Source of the DNA: RYN-230 sp036497945 | Lineage (GTDB): Bacteria > Actinomycetota > Actinomycetes > Streptosporangiales > Streptosporangiaceae | Reading direction: 5' to 3' | NCBI GenBank assembly: GCA_036497945.1 | Contig: DASXIN010000023.1 | Span: 80,421-144,420, forward strand | DNA length: 64,000 nucleotides | In this document: positions 44,574-52,665 of the stretch, piece by piece | How the letters are laid out: the number at the start of each line of letters is the position of its first letter | How positions within the stretch are numbered: the first letter of the stretch is position 1 | The notes under the pieces: model-generated | What the model saw: only the letters and a program-made list of their open reading frames with translations | Database searches by the model: none | What the model was told of the DNA's origin: nothing | Translations under genes and position numbers: made by a program

Positions 44574-45971
44574 ATGCACCTGGTCATGATTGGCGGCAGC
44601 GACGCCGGGATCAGCGCCGCCTTGAGGGCCCGCGAGCTGGACCCGGCCGCCGACGTCACGGTGGTCTTGGAGGACGCCTACCCCAATTTCTCCATCTGCG
44701 GCATCCCCTACTACCTGTCCGGCGAGGTGGCGCCGTGGCAGAGCCTGGCCCACCGCAGCGTCGCCGACCTGGAAGCTGCCGGGATGCGGCTGCGGCTGGA
44801 TACCACCGCCCGGCGCATCGACGTCCCCGGGCGCAAGCTCCTGGTCACCTTCCCAGGCGGCGGTGAGGAACTGCTCAGCTACGACAAGCTCCTCGTCGGT
44901 ACCGGCGCGGTCCCGGTCCGGCCCCCGATCGGCGGCCTGGCGGGTCTGGGCGCCCTGGGCCCCTCCGATGGGGTGCACCTACTGCACTCGATGGGCGACA
45001 CCTTCGCCGTCATGCAAACCCTGGAGCAGGCCGCGCCCGGCACCGCGGTGATCGTCGGTGCCGGGTACATCGGCCTGGAGATGGCCGACGCCCTGACCGT
45101 CCGCGGGCTGGCCGTCACCCAGATGGAACAGTTGCCTGAGGTGCTGCCCACCGTCGACCCCCAGCTGGGCGCCTTGGTGCATGCCGAACTGGCCGCCCGT
45201 GGCGTGGAGGTACTCACGGGCACAACCGTCCAGGCGATCAGCAAAGCCCCGCCGGGCGCAGCTGGGCGGCTGCAGGTCCAGGCGACCGCGGCTGACGGCT
45301 CCACAGTGACCCGCGCGGCTGACATGATGCTGGTCGTCGTCGGGGTGCGGCCCGAGACCACCCTGGCCGCCGACGCCGGGGCCGCCCTCGGCGTTAAGGG
45401 CGCGATCGCGGTCGACCCCGGCATGCACACCAACCTGCCCGATGTTTTCGCCGCCGGGGACTGCGTGATCACCCACCACCGGCTACTCGGCGAGACTTAC
45501 CTGCCGCTGGGCACCACCGCGCACAAGCAGGGCCGGGTCGCTGGGGAGAACGCCCTCGGCGGGCACCGGGAGTTCGCGGGCAGCCTCGGCACCCAGGTGG
45601 TGAAGATCTTCGACCAGGCCGCCGCGCGGACCGGGCTGCGCGACCACGAAGCCCAAGCGGCCGGGTTCGACACGGTCACCGTCGGATCGCAGGCCGACGA
45701 TCACAAGGCCTACTACCCCGGCAGCCACAAGATCACGATGCGCGTCACCGGCGACCGCACCACCGGCCAGCTCCTGGGCATGCAGTTGTTCGGGCACAAG
45801 AACGCCGAGATCGCCAAGCGCATCGACATCGCCGCCACCGCGATCTTCCACCGCATGACCGTCGACGGCCTCAGCGACCTCGACCTGTCCTACACCCCGC
45901 CGCTGGGCAGCCCCTGGGAAGCAGTCCAGATGGGCGCCCAGGCCTGGGTCCGCGAAACCCAGCGGCACTAA
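44574..45971 (+). CDS. FAD/NAD(P)-dependent disulfide oxidoreductase (CoA-disulfide reductase / NADH oxidase group)
   Basis: A 465-residue flavoenzyme. The FAD fold opens with LVMIGGSDAGISAALRA, the redox cysteine sits in FSICGIPYYLSGE (single-Cys type, around residue 43), the NAD(P)H fold is TAVIVGAGYIGLEMADAL, the second FAD motif is VFAAGDCVI, and a dimerisation domain closes the protein. Such enzymes reduce CoA or other low-molecular disulfides or O2; a role in supplying reducing power for arsenate reduction is suggested by position only. It is co-directional with the aquaporin gene and followed by a small ORF. Confidence 0.85.
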   Translation: MHLVMIGGSDAGISAALRARELDPAADVTVVLEDAYPNFSICGIPYYLSGEVAPWQSLAHRSVADLEAAGMRLRLDTTARRIDVPGRKLLVTFPGGGEELLSYDKLLVGTGAVPVRPPIGGLAGLGALGPSDGVHLLHSMGDTFAVMQTLEQAAPGTAVIVGAGYIGLEMADALTVRGLAVTQMEQLPEVLPTVDPQLGALVHAELAARGVEVLTGTTVQAISKAPPGAAGRLQVQATAADGSTVTRAADMMLVVVGVRPETTLAADAGAALGVKGAIAVDPGMHTNLPDVFAAGDCVITHHRLLGETYLPLGTTAHKQGRVAGENALGGHREFAGSLGTQVVKIFDQAAARTGLRDHEAQAAGFDTVTVGSQADDHKAYYPGSHKITMRVTGDRTTGQLLGMQLFGHKNAEIAKRIDIAATAIFHRMTVDGLSDLDLSYTPPLGSPWEAVQMGAQAWVRETQRH

Positions 45972-46006
45972 CCCGCCGCCCCGGATCTTCAAGCAGAGGA
46001 ACAGCC

Positions 46007-46183
46007 ATGTCAGGACACAACAAAGGGCCCGGCCCCCGGCTACACCACACAGGGCACCCGGCCATCAGGGCAGCCGCCGCCGCCGCGAACCTCTACGTAC
46101 CCCTGCCATCCCAGGTCCAGCAACTCGCCACCACCATGCTCCAGCAGGTCACCGGCCCCAACGGGACACACTTCCTCGGTTAG
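46007..46183 (+). CDS. small His-rich protein at the end of the arsenic operon
   Basis: A 58-residue ORF from ATG at 46007 to TAG at 46183 with GAGGAAC just upstream. The N terminus is rich in His, Gly and Pro (MSGHNKGPGPRLHHTGHP), and the rest is an Ala-rich stretch plus an amphipathic VQQLATTMLQQV segment. It starts 35 nt after the flavoenzyme stop, so it is likely co-transcribed. No family is recognised; metal binding is possible from the histidines. Confidence 0.55.
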   Translation: MSGHNKGPGPRLHHTGHPAIRAAAAAANLYVPLPSQVQQLATTMLQQVTGPNGTHFLG

Positions 46184-46235
46184 CGAGCAAGTGAGCCTCA
46201 GCCGGAGACACTCTTTGCGCCTATTGCATGCAAGT

Positions 46236-46253
46236 CATCGACACCTGTCGATG
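46236..46253. terminator. hairpin between the arsenic and phosphate operons
   Basis: CATCGACA-CC-TGTCGATG is a perfect 8-bp pair between convergent transcription units; a TTGCATGCAA palindrome (46224-46233) lies just before it. It probably serves as a bidirectional stop. Confidence 0.5.
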
Positions 46254-46318
46254 TCTTCTGGAGGCTCCAGAGTCGCCTGCCCATCTGGTTCCCAAACCCA
46301 GTGGCCAGGACAAGGCAC

Positions 46319-47437
46319 CTAGCCCGACCTACTGATCTTGTCAATCAGCTTCCTGGCGATAGTCCGCACGTTGTCGGGCAGCGGCTGGAAATTCACCGCG
46401 GCTAAGTACTTGAAGGCGTTCCCGGCGGTGATACCCCAGAGCAGGAACCCTTTGATCGCGGCGGCCGCGGCCGCTGACGGTTGCGACATCCTGACGATGG
46501 CATACTCGTAGTTGATCACCGGGTAACCAGCCGGGCCATTGATCAGGGACTGGGTCCCGGTCGCCGGGGTCGCGGCGGAGAATGTGGCCAGCGCCGACCT
46601 GATCGTGGCCGCGGTGGGCTGCCTGAACTGGCCGGACTTGTTGGCCAGCGATGCCTCGCCGAGGCCGTCGGACGAGGTCTCCGACAGGTAGCTGACGCCG
46701 ATGTAGGCGATACAGCCCGGGATCGCTGCGCAGCCTTTCACCATGCTGCCGCTGCCGGTCTCCGCCTGCGCGCCGGGCACGCGCGGCCAGCTGACCGTGG
46801 TGCCCACGTTGGACGGCGGCCACCCGCTCGGGTCCTGGGCGTTCAGGTAAGAAGTGAACAAGAAGGTGCTCCCAGAACTGTCCGCGCGGTGCAGCGGGAC
46901 GATCTTCAGGCTGGGCAGCGCCACGTTCGGGTTGAGCGCGCTGATCGCCGGGTCATTCCAAGCTGTGATCTTGCCGGTGTAGATCCCGGCCAGAACTTTC
47001 CCGCTGAGCCTGAGTGGCCTCTTGATGCCGGGAACTTTGTAGTTGACCATCAGCGCGGCCACGGCGAGCGGGATATTCTTTACGCCCGGGTGCTGGCTGA
47101 GGTCGGCCGGGGACAGGTATGCGTCCGACCCGCCGATGTCCACGGTGCCCGCGGCCGCGTCGGAAATGCCGGTGCCTGAGCCAGTTCCGGCTGTGCTGAC
47201 GAGCACGTTCGGGTTGAGCGTCCCAAACGCCACCTGCCAGGCGCTGACCAGTGGGAGCAGCAGAGTGCTCCCGGTCTCGGACACAGTAGTGCCGCCAGTT
47301 GACGGGTTGGCCGCGGCCGACGGCGAGGTGGGCGGTAATGCGGACGAGCTTGACCCGGTTGAACTGCTGCAGGCAACCAGCAGGGTCAGCGGCAGCACGG
47401 CAGCCGCCATGCACACCAGGCGGATGCTTTTAGCCAC
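46319..47437 (-). CDS. phosphate-binding lipoprotein PstS (second copy)
   Basis: A 372-residue ABC substrate-binding lipoprotein (lipobox LVAC, Cys23) with a Ser-rich linker. Phosphate-site segments are visible: TVSETGSTLLLPL, GTGSGTGISDAAAG, DIGGSDAY and HRADSSGSTFLFTSYL. It should deliver phosphate to PstCA. It is the distal gene of the pst operon, separated from pstB by uspA. It differs clearly from the PstS at 50663-51754 and has an additional insert with two Cys (KGCAAIPGC). GTG at 47437 has GGAAG upstream. Confidence 0.85.
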   Translation of the reverse strand: MAKSIRLVCMAAAVLPLTLLVACSSSTGSSSSALPPTSPSAAANPSTGGTTVSETGSTLLLPLVSAWQVAFGTLNPNVLVSTAGTGSGTGISDAAAGTVDIGGSDAYLSPADLSQHPGVKNIPLAVAALMVNYKVPGIKRPLRLSGKVLAGIYTGKITAWNDPAISALNPNVALPSLKIVPLHRADSSGSTFLFTSYLNAQDPSGWPPSNVGTTVSWPRVPGAQAETGSGSMVKGCAAIPGCIAYIGVSYLSETSSDGLGEASLANKSGQFRQPTAATIRSALATFSAATPATGTQSLINGPAGYPVINYEYAIVRMSQPSAAAAAAIKGFLLWGITAGNAFKYLAAVNFQPLPDNVRTIARKLIDKISRSG

Positions 47438-47447
47438 CGAAGGCTTC

Positions 47448-47894
47448 CTAGTGCGGCGCGCGGACGACCACGACCGGGGCGGCGGCGTGATGCACCACCT
47501 GGCTACTCACCGATCCCACCAGGAGGGTGGCGAAGCCGCCACTGCCGTGCGCTCCCACGACGAGCATGTCGGCGTCTCGCGAGGCCCGCACGAGTTCTTC
47601 CGCTGGATTGCCGGCGGTCACGGTCACCGTGACGTCAGGTACCGGCTCTCCCGTTTCGGCGGCTGCCTCGTCCACCATTTTCCGGACAGCTTTCCGCACG
47701 CTCTCCTCGTCCAGGCTGGTGCCGTCGGGGTAGTCGGGCATGGGCCAGTAGATCTCGGTGGCCGGGTGGACCCTGGCCCGGCGCACTGTGATCACAGTCA
47801 GCGGAAGATGATGCTGCGCTGCCTCACGCATCGCCCAGCCGAGGGCATGGCGGGAATGCTCCGAGCCATCCACCCCGACGATGATCCCGGGCAT
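47448..47894 (-). CDS. universal stress protein
   Basis: A 148-residue single-domain UspA protein. VGVDGSEHSRHALGWA opens the fold, and the ATP-binding G-x2-G-x9-G-S pattern is seen in VGAHGSGGFATLLVGSVSSQVV. It sits inside the pst operon between pstB and the second pstS (6 nt and 10 nt gaps), so it is expressed with phosphate uptake. Its regulatory target is unknown. Confidence 0.88.
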   Translation of the reverse strand: MPGIIVGVDGSEHSRHALGWAMREAAQHHLPLTVITVRRARVHPATEIYWPMPDYPDGTSLDEESVRKAVRKMVDEAAAETGEPVPDVTVTVTAGNPAEELVRASRDADMLVVGAHGSGGFATLLVGSVSSQVVHHAAAPVVVVRAPH

Positions 47895-47900
47895 ATCCGC

Positions 47901-48782
47901 TCAGCCCATCCGGCCGGTGACGTAGGCCTGGGTCCGGGGGTCCTGAGGGTCCTGGAAGATCTGCTCAGTCGTTCCGTATTCCACCAGCACGCCGGTGCGG
48001 GTGTCGCTCTTGTCGTCGATGAGCACGTAGAAGACAGCGGTGCGGTCGCTGACCCGGGTGGCCTGCTGCATGTTGTGCGTGACCACGACGATCGTGTACT
48101 GCTGCTTGAGTTCCAGCATCAGATCCTCGATCGCGTGGGTCGCGATCGGGTCGAGCGCCGAGGCGGGCTCGTCCATGAGGACGACGTCCGGCTCCACGGC
48201 GATCGTACGGGCGATGCACAGCCGCTGCGCCTGCCCGCCGGACAGGCTCAGGCCCGAGGTGTTCAGGCGGTTCTTGACTTCCTCCCACAGCGCGGCCTTG
48301 CGCAGCGAATTCTCGACGATCTCGTCCAGCTTGCCCTTGTTGCGGATGCCGTTGATGCGGGGCCCGTAGGCGACGTTGTCGTAGATCGACTTGGGGAACG
48401 GGTTCGGCTTCTGGAAAACCATGCCGATGCGCCGGCGCACGGCCGTCGCGGAGACGTCGCTGGCGTACAGCGACTCCCCCCGGTAGGACATCTCACCTTC
48501 CACCCGGGCGCCCGGCACGAGATCGTTCATCCGGTTGAACGACCGCAGCACCGTCGATTTGCCGCTCCCGGACGAGCCGATGAACGCGGTGATCTCGTTC
48601 TCGTAGACGGGCATCGTGACCCCTGTGACGGCCTTGAATGACCCGTAGTAGATCGAGACGTCCTGCACGTCGAAGATGAGGTTGCCCGGCTCGGCTGAGA
48701 CATCCCGCGTCCTCGCGTCCTGCAAGGCCGCAGGCTTGGGCAATTCGGTCTTGGCGGTGACGTTCGGCTGTGGCGGTTCCAT
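47901..48782 (-). CDS. pstB: phosphate ABC transporter ATP-binding protein PstB
   Basis: A 293-residue ABC ATPase. Walker A GSSGSGKST, the signature LSGGQAQRL, Walker B VVLMDEPASALDP and the switch His (VVTHNMQQA) are intact. The N-terminal 30 residues (KTELPKPAALQDARTRD) form an extra tail before the DVQDVSIYYG core. It energises phosphate import by PstCA. ATG at 48782; pstA ends 7 nt upstream. Confidence 0.96.
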   Translation of the reverse strand: MEPPQPNVTAKTELPKPAALQDARTRDVSAEPGNLIFDVQDVSIYYGSFKAVTGVTMPVYENEITAFIGSSGSGKSTVLRSFNRMNDLVPGARVEGEMSYRGESLYASDVSATAVRRRIGMVFQKPNPFPKSIYDNVAYGPRINGIRNKGKLDEIVENSLRKAALWEEVKNRLNTSGLSLSGGQAQRLCIARTIAVEPDVVLMDEPASALDPIATHAIEDLMLELKQQYTIVVVTHNMQQATRVSDRTAVFYVLIDDKSDTRTGVLVEYGTTEQIFQDPQDPRTQAYVTGRMG

Positions 48783-48789
48783 GACGTTC

Positions 48790-49680
48790 CTAGCGCTGGT
48801 AGCGGGCGAATCGTGCGGTGACCAACCGGGCGGCGATCATCAGGATGAACGCGATCGCGATGAGGGTGAGCGCCGCCCCCCAGCCCCGGGCCTGGGCACC
48901 AGGATACGGGGAGGAGGCGTTCACGAAGATCTGCGAGGGCAGCGAGGTGTTGGCCCCGCTGAACACGTTCGGGTTCGCCTCGGTCACCGTCAGGATGGTG
49001 AACAGCAGCGGCGCGGTTTCGCCTGCCGCCCGGGCCACGGCCAGCAGGACCCCGGAGACGATCCCGCCGATCGCGGCCGGCAGCACCACGGTCAGGGTCA
49101 CCCGGGACTTGCTGGCCCCGAGAGCGTAGCTCCCGTCACGGAGCGAGTCCGGCACCAGCCTGAGCATCTCCTGGGTGGACCGGATCACGATCGGCAGCAT
49201 CAGGCAGCCCAGGGCGAAGGCCCCGGCCAGGCCGGAGAAGCCGAAGTGCAGCACCCAGATCGCGAAGATGAACAGGCCCATGATGATCGACGGCACGCCG
49301 GTCATCACGTCGGCCATGAACCCGATGAACTGGGCCAGCCAGCCCTTGCCGCCGTACTCGTTGAGGTAGATCGCCCCGAGCACACCGAGCGGCACGGCCA
49401 GCAGCGCGGCCAGGGCGGTGATCTCGATCGTGCCGAGCACGGCCGGCCCCATGCCGCCCACGCTCGCGGGCAGCACGCTCGGCGGGATCGGGCTGGTCAG
49501 GAACGACCAGCTGATGACCGAGGCGCCTTTGGCGATGACCGTGTACAGGACGAACCCCAGCGGGACAATCACGAGCACGAACGCGACCCACATCGCTATC
49601 GTCGCGATGCGGTTCTTGGTCCGCCGCCAGCCCGCCGGCTCGCGCAGGTCGGCCGCCTGCTGCCCGGTTATGGCCGCCAT
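48790..49680 (-). CDS. pstA: phosphate ABC transporter permease PstA
   Basis: A 296-residue membrane permease with about six transmembrane helices. The MTGVPSIIMGLF and ARAAGETAPLLF segments (EAA-type loop and Pst signature) are present. ATG at 49680 overlaps the pstC stop (TGATG). The frame remains open upstream through pstC in a different reading; that part is not coding. It forms the channel with PstC. Confidence 0.95.
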   Translation of the reverse strand: MAAITGQQAADLREPAGWRRTKNRIATIAMWVAFVLVIVPLGFVLYTVIAKGASVISWSFLTSPIPPSVLPASVGGMGPAVLGTIEITALAALLAVPLGVLGAIYLNEYGGKGWLAQFIGFMADVMTGVPSIIMGLFIFAIWVLHFGFSGLAGAFALGCLMLPIVIRSTQEMLRLVPDSLRDGSYALGASKSRVTLTVVLPAAIGGIVSGVLLAVARAAGETAPLLFTILTVTEANPNVFSGANTSLPSQIFVNASSPYPGAQARGWGAALTLIAIAFILMIAARLVTARFARYQR

Positions 49681-50663
49681 CACGCACCTCGCATCCGCCG
49701 CGCGGAGCGCTCGACCGCCCAACGGGCTATGACGTTCACGATGATAGTGAACGCGAACAGGAGCACGCCAAGTCCAAAGAGCCCGGCCTTGAACACACCG
49801 GTGGCCTCGCCGAACTGGTTCGCGATGACCGCGGGCATGTTGTAGCCGGTGGCGAACAGGTGCGACGTGATGCTCGGCGACGAGCCGATGACCAGCGCCG
49901 CGGCGATCGTCTCGCCTATCGCCCGGCCCAGCCCGAGCAGCACCGCCCCGACCACGCCGCCCTGGCTGTGCGGCCAGACGACCCCGCGGATCATCTCCCA
50001 CCGGGTGGCGCCCAGCGCGTAGGCGCCCTCCCGGTCGACCGTCGGCACCGTCGCGATGACCTCGCGCGACAGCGAGGTCACGATCGGCGTGATCATGAAG
50101 GCCAGGATGATGCCGGCGGTGAAGAACGAGGCCCCGCTGGTGGGCGGCCCGAACAGCGAGCCGAGCACCGGGATGCCGTCCACAGCCGAGCCGATATGGG
50201 CGTAGATGTGCTGGATCCAGGGCGCGAACACCAGGATGCCCCACAGGCCCCAGACCACCGACGGGACCACCGCCAGCAGATCGATCACGTACACGATCGG
50301 CCGCGCCCGCCGGAACGGCACGACCTCGGTCAGCAGCAGGGCGATGGCGACGCTGACCGGGACGGACATGATCAGCGCGATGGCCCCCGTGATGGCGGTG
50401 CCGTAGATGAACGGCGTCGCCCCGAACTTGTTGGCCGCCGGGTCCCAGACGGTCCCGAAGATGCCCCAGCCCTCGGCGCTGAACCACGGCGCGGCCTGCT
50501 GGGTGGTGGACACGGCGATCAGGACCAGGATCACCAGCACCAGCAGGCCGGCCGCGAGGGCGAGCCACTGGAAGCTGCGGTCGGCCAGGCCGCGATGGCC
50601 GATCAGGCCGCCGGCCGGGACGCTGCCCGGGGCGGCCTGATCCGCCTGCGTTACTGCGCTCAC
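49680..50663 (-). CDS. pstC: phosphate ABC transporter permease PstC
   Basis: A 327-residue permease with six or seven hydrophobic helices. AVVPSVVWGLWGI and GLGRAIGETIAAALVIG are the conserved Pst loops. GTG at 50663 overlaps the TAG of pstS (TAGTG), so the genes are coupled. The cytoplasmic N terminus (about 35 residues) is polar. Confidence 0.95.
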   Translation of the reverse strand: MSAVTQADQAAPGSVPAGGLIGHRGLADRSFQWLALAAGLLVLVILVLIAVSTTQQAAPWFSAEGWGIFGTVWDPAANKFGATPFIYGTAITGAIALIMSVPVSVAIALLLTEVVPFRRARPIVYVIDLLAVVPSVVWGLWGILVFAPWIQHIYAHIGSAVDGIPVLGSLFGPPTSGASFFTAGIILAFMITPIVTSLSREVIATVPTVDREGAYALGATRWEMIRGVVWPHSQGGVVGAVLLGLGRAIGETIAAALVIGSSPSITSHLFATGYNMPAVIANQFGEATGVFKAGLFGLGVLLFAFTIIVNVIARWAVERSARRMRGA

Positions 50664-51754
50664 TACGACCCGATCTTGCTCAGCTGCGCCTTGGCCTTGG
50701 ACTGGATATTGGACGGTAGCGGCGCGTAGCCCAGCGGGGTCAGCAGCTTCTGGCCGTCACCGAGCAGGTAGCCGATGTACGCCTTGAGCAGCTTCGCCGT
50801 GTTCGCGCTCGACTGCTTCTCGTAGACCAGGTCCCACGACTGGTACGTGATCGGATAAGCGCTGGGCGATGACTGCCAGACGGCGGCGAACGTGAGATCC
50901 GGCTTGAGGGTCACCGTGGTCCCGGCCGCGGACGCCGAGGCCGGTGAGGGAGCGACGTACTGGCCGGAGGAGTTCTGGACTGAGGCGAAGCTCAGCCCGG
51001 AGGCCTTGGCGTCCGCGTAGTCCACGTAGCCGATGGCCCCGGGAGTGCTCTTGACCACCTGGGCCACCCCACCGTTGCCGTTGCCAGCGTGCGCGCTGGA
51101 TGGCCAGTTGATGGTCGAACTGCTGCCCAGCTTCCACACCTTCGGCTCCGCCGTCATAAGGAACAGGGAGAAGTTCGCTGTCGTGCCGGACGAATCCGAG
51201 CGGACGGCGAGGGTGATCGGGGTGCTGGGCAGCTTGGCACCCGGGTTGATCGCCTTGATCGCCGAGTCGTTCCAAGTCTTGATCTTGCCCTGGAAGATGT
51301 TCGCGATCACCGCCGGAGTCAGCTTCAGGTTCGAGACACCCGACAGGTTGTAGGACATCGTGATCGGGCCGAGGAAGACCGGGAAGTACAGCACGGTCTT
51401 GCCCTTGAAGGTCGCGATCTCATCGGACGGGATCGGTGAGTCCGAGCCGGCGAACTGGACCACCCCAGAGGCCAGGTCGGCACGTCCCTTGCCCGAGCCG
51501 CCACCGCCGTAGTTGACCGTCATGCCGGGCTGGATCGACTTGTACGCCTGGATGGCGGCCTGCTGGAAGGGCAACTGGAAGGTCGATCCGCTGGCGTTAA
51601 GCGTGCCGCTGAGCGCACTGCTCGAGGACCCGCTGCCCGACGACGAGGACGACGACCCGTTGCCACCCGAGGAACTGCAGGCGGCCACCACCAAGGACGC
51701 CATGGCCGCGGCGAGCCCCACACTCGCTGCGCGCTGGATGCGCCGACGTTGCAT
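50663..51754 (-). CDS. pstS: phosphate-binding lipoprotein PstS (first copy)
   Basis: A 363-residue substrate-binding lipoprotein (lipobox VAAC, Cys26) followed by a Ser/Gly linker. The phosphate contacts lie in LNASGSTFQLPFQQAAI, GGGGSGKGRADLASG and VQFAGSDSPIPSDE; AVRSDSSGTTANFSLFL is also conserved. ATG at 51754 is chosen (signal peptide begins there). It is first in the pstS-C-A-B-uspA-pstS2 operon, about 150 nt from a candidate PHO box. Confidence 0.93.
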   Translation of the reverse strand: MQRRRIQRAASVGLAAAMASLVVAACSSSGGNGSSSSSSGSGSSSSALSGTLNASGSTFQLPFQQAAIQAYKSIQPGMTVNYGGGGSGKGRADLASGVVQFAGSDSPIPSDEIATFKGKTVLYFPVFLGPITMSYNLSGVSNLKLTPAVIANIFQGKIKTWNDSAIKAINPGAKLPSTPITLAVRSDSSGTTANFSLFLMTAEPKVWKLGSSSTINWPSSAHAGNGNGGVAQVVKSTPGAIGYVDYADAKASGLSFASVQNSSGQYVAPSPASASAAGTTVTLKPDLTFAAVWQSSPSAYPITYQSWDLVYEKQSSANTAKLLKAYIGYLLGDGQKLLTPLGYAPLPSNIQSKAKAQLSKIGS

Positions 51755-51899
51755 CTGAGATACCCCATTCTCCGGTATTACATAGTTGTTTACATGGGTG
51801 CAAGGGGCACCCGGGGTTGGCGAGTTAGCCCCGCCAGATCTTGACAACCTGGGCGAGTCTGCCGTGCCGCCCGTACCGACGAGTTAAGGGATGAGAACT

Positions 51900-51932
51900 A
51901 GACGGTGAACACTGCGGGGACGCCAGGTGAAA
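51900..51932 (-). promoter_or_regulatory. candidate PHO box upstream of pstS
   Basis: On the minus strand TTTCACCTGGC, GTCCCCGCAGT and GTTCACCGTCT follow each other as 11-nt units; the two TTCACC cores are exactly 22 nt apart. This fits the GTTCAYYYRSG direct-repeat pattern bound by actinobacterial PhoP, with the middle unit poor. It lies between phoU and pstS, so phosphate starvation control of the pst operon is likely. Confidence 0.45.
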
Positions 51933-51950
51933 GTGCCTGGTGCACAGGTT

Positions 51951-52595
51951 CTACTTCGGCGCCTGGGTCCCGGCCAGGTAAACCACCCGGCGCGCTATGT
52001 TGACGGCGTGGGCGGCCAGCCGCTCGTAGGACCGGGCCACCAGCGTCATCTCCATCGTCACTGGAAGGGCCATCTGCCCTGAGGCGAGTTCTGCGATGAG
52101 GCTGGCGTGCAGTTCGTCCATTTCCTCGTCCCGGTCCTGCAGCACGGCCGCCGCGTTGCGGTCGCGCTGGTACCAGGAGTCCACCGCCACACGCCACATG
52201 TCAGTCACCAGTTGCCCCATCCCCTCGACGAGCCCCCGGCTGCGCGGCGAGAGATCGCCGCTGAGGCTGTGGTTGGCCCGGTGAGCGATGTCTATGACCA
52301 GGTCGTGGGAACGCTCCAACTCCGGCACGATGCGCAGTACCGACAGCAGGAAGCGCAGGTCGGAGGCGACCGGTGCCTGCAGCACGATCTCCCGGTTGGC
52401 CAGTTCCTCGATCTCCGGGTACAGGGCGTCAACCATCTGCTCACGTTCGGCCAGTGCTCGGAGCGTATCTGTGTTGCCGGACAGGAGGGCCTCGGTCGCC
52501 CGGGGCAGGTCCTCGGCGACCATCGCGAACAATTCGATAACCTTGGCTTCGATGGCGTCCAGTTCGCGCTGGAATTCCTGACGATGTTCCACCAT
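51951..52595 (-). CDS. phoU: phosphate signalling protein PhoU
   Basis: A 214-residue all-helical protein with two PhoU repeats (residues 5-100 and 110-205; ELERSHDLVIDIAHRA and RSYERLAAHAVNIARRV carry the metal-binding motifs). PhoU links Pst activity to the PhoR/PhoP response. ATG at 52595 has AGGAGGG upstream. It lies 196 nt ahead of pstS on the same strand, separated by the candidate PHO box. Confidence 0.94.
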   Translation of the reverse strand: MVEHRQEFQRELDAIEAKVIELFAMVAEDLPRATEALLSGNTDTLRALAEREQMVDALYPEIEELANREIVLQAPVASDLRFLLSVLRIVPELERSHDLVIDIAHRANHSLSGDLSPRSRGLVEGMGQLVTDMWRVAVDSWYQRDRNAAAVLQDRDEEMDELHASLIAELASGQMALPVTMEMTLVARSYERLAAHAVNIARRVVYLAGTQAPK

Positions 52596-52665
52596 GAGTC
52601 AGACCCTCCTGAATTTGTTCTCGTCTCTCGCCGGGACGGGACAGGGTCGGGGCATGCCTCCGCCG

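Noticed and set aside
48790..50568. A continuous open frame that looks like a PstC-PstA fusion
   Set aside because: The upstream part is a different reading frame from pstC. Separate pstC and pstA with a TGATG overlap explain all conserved motifs.
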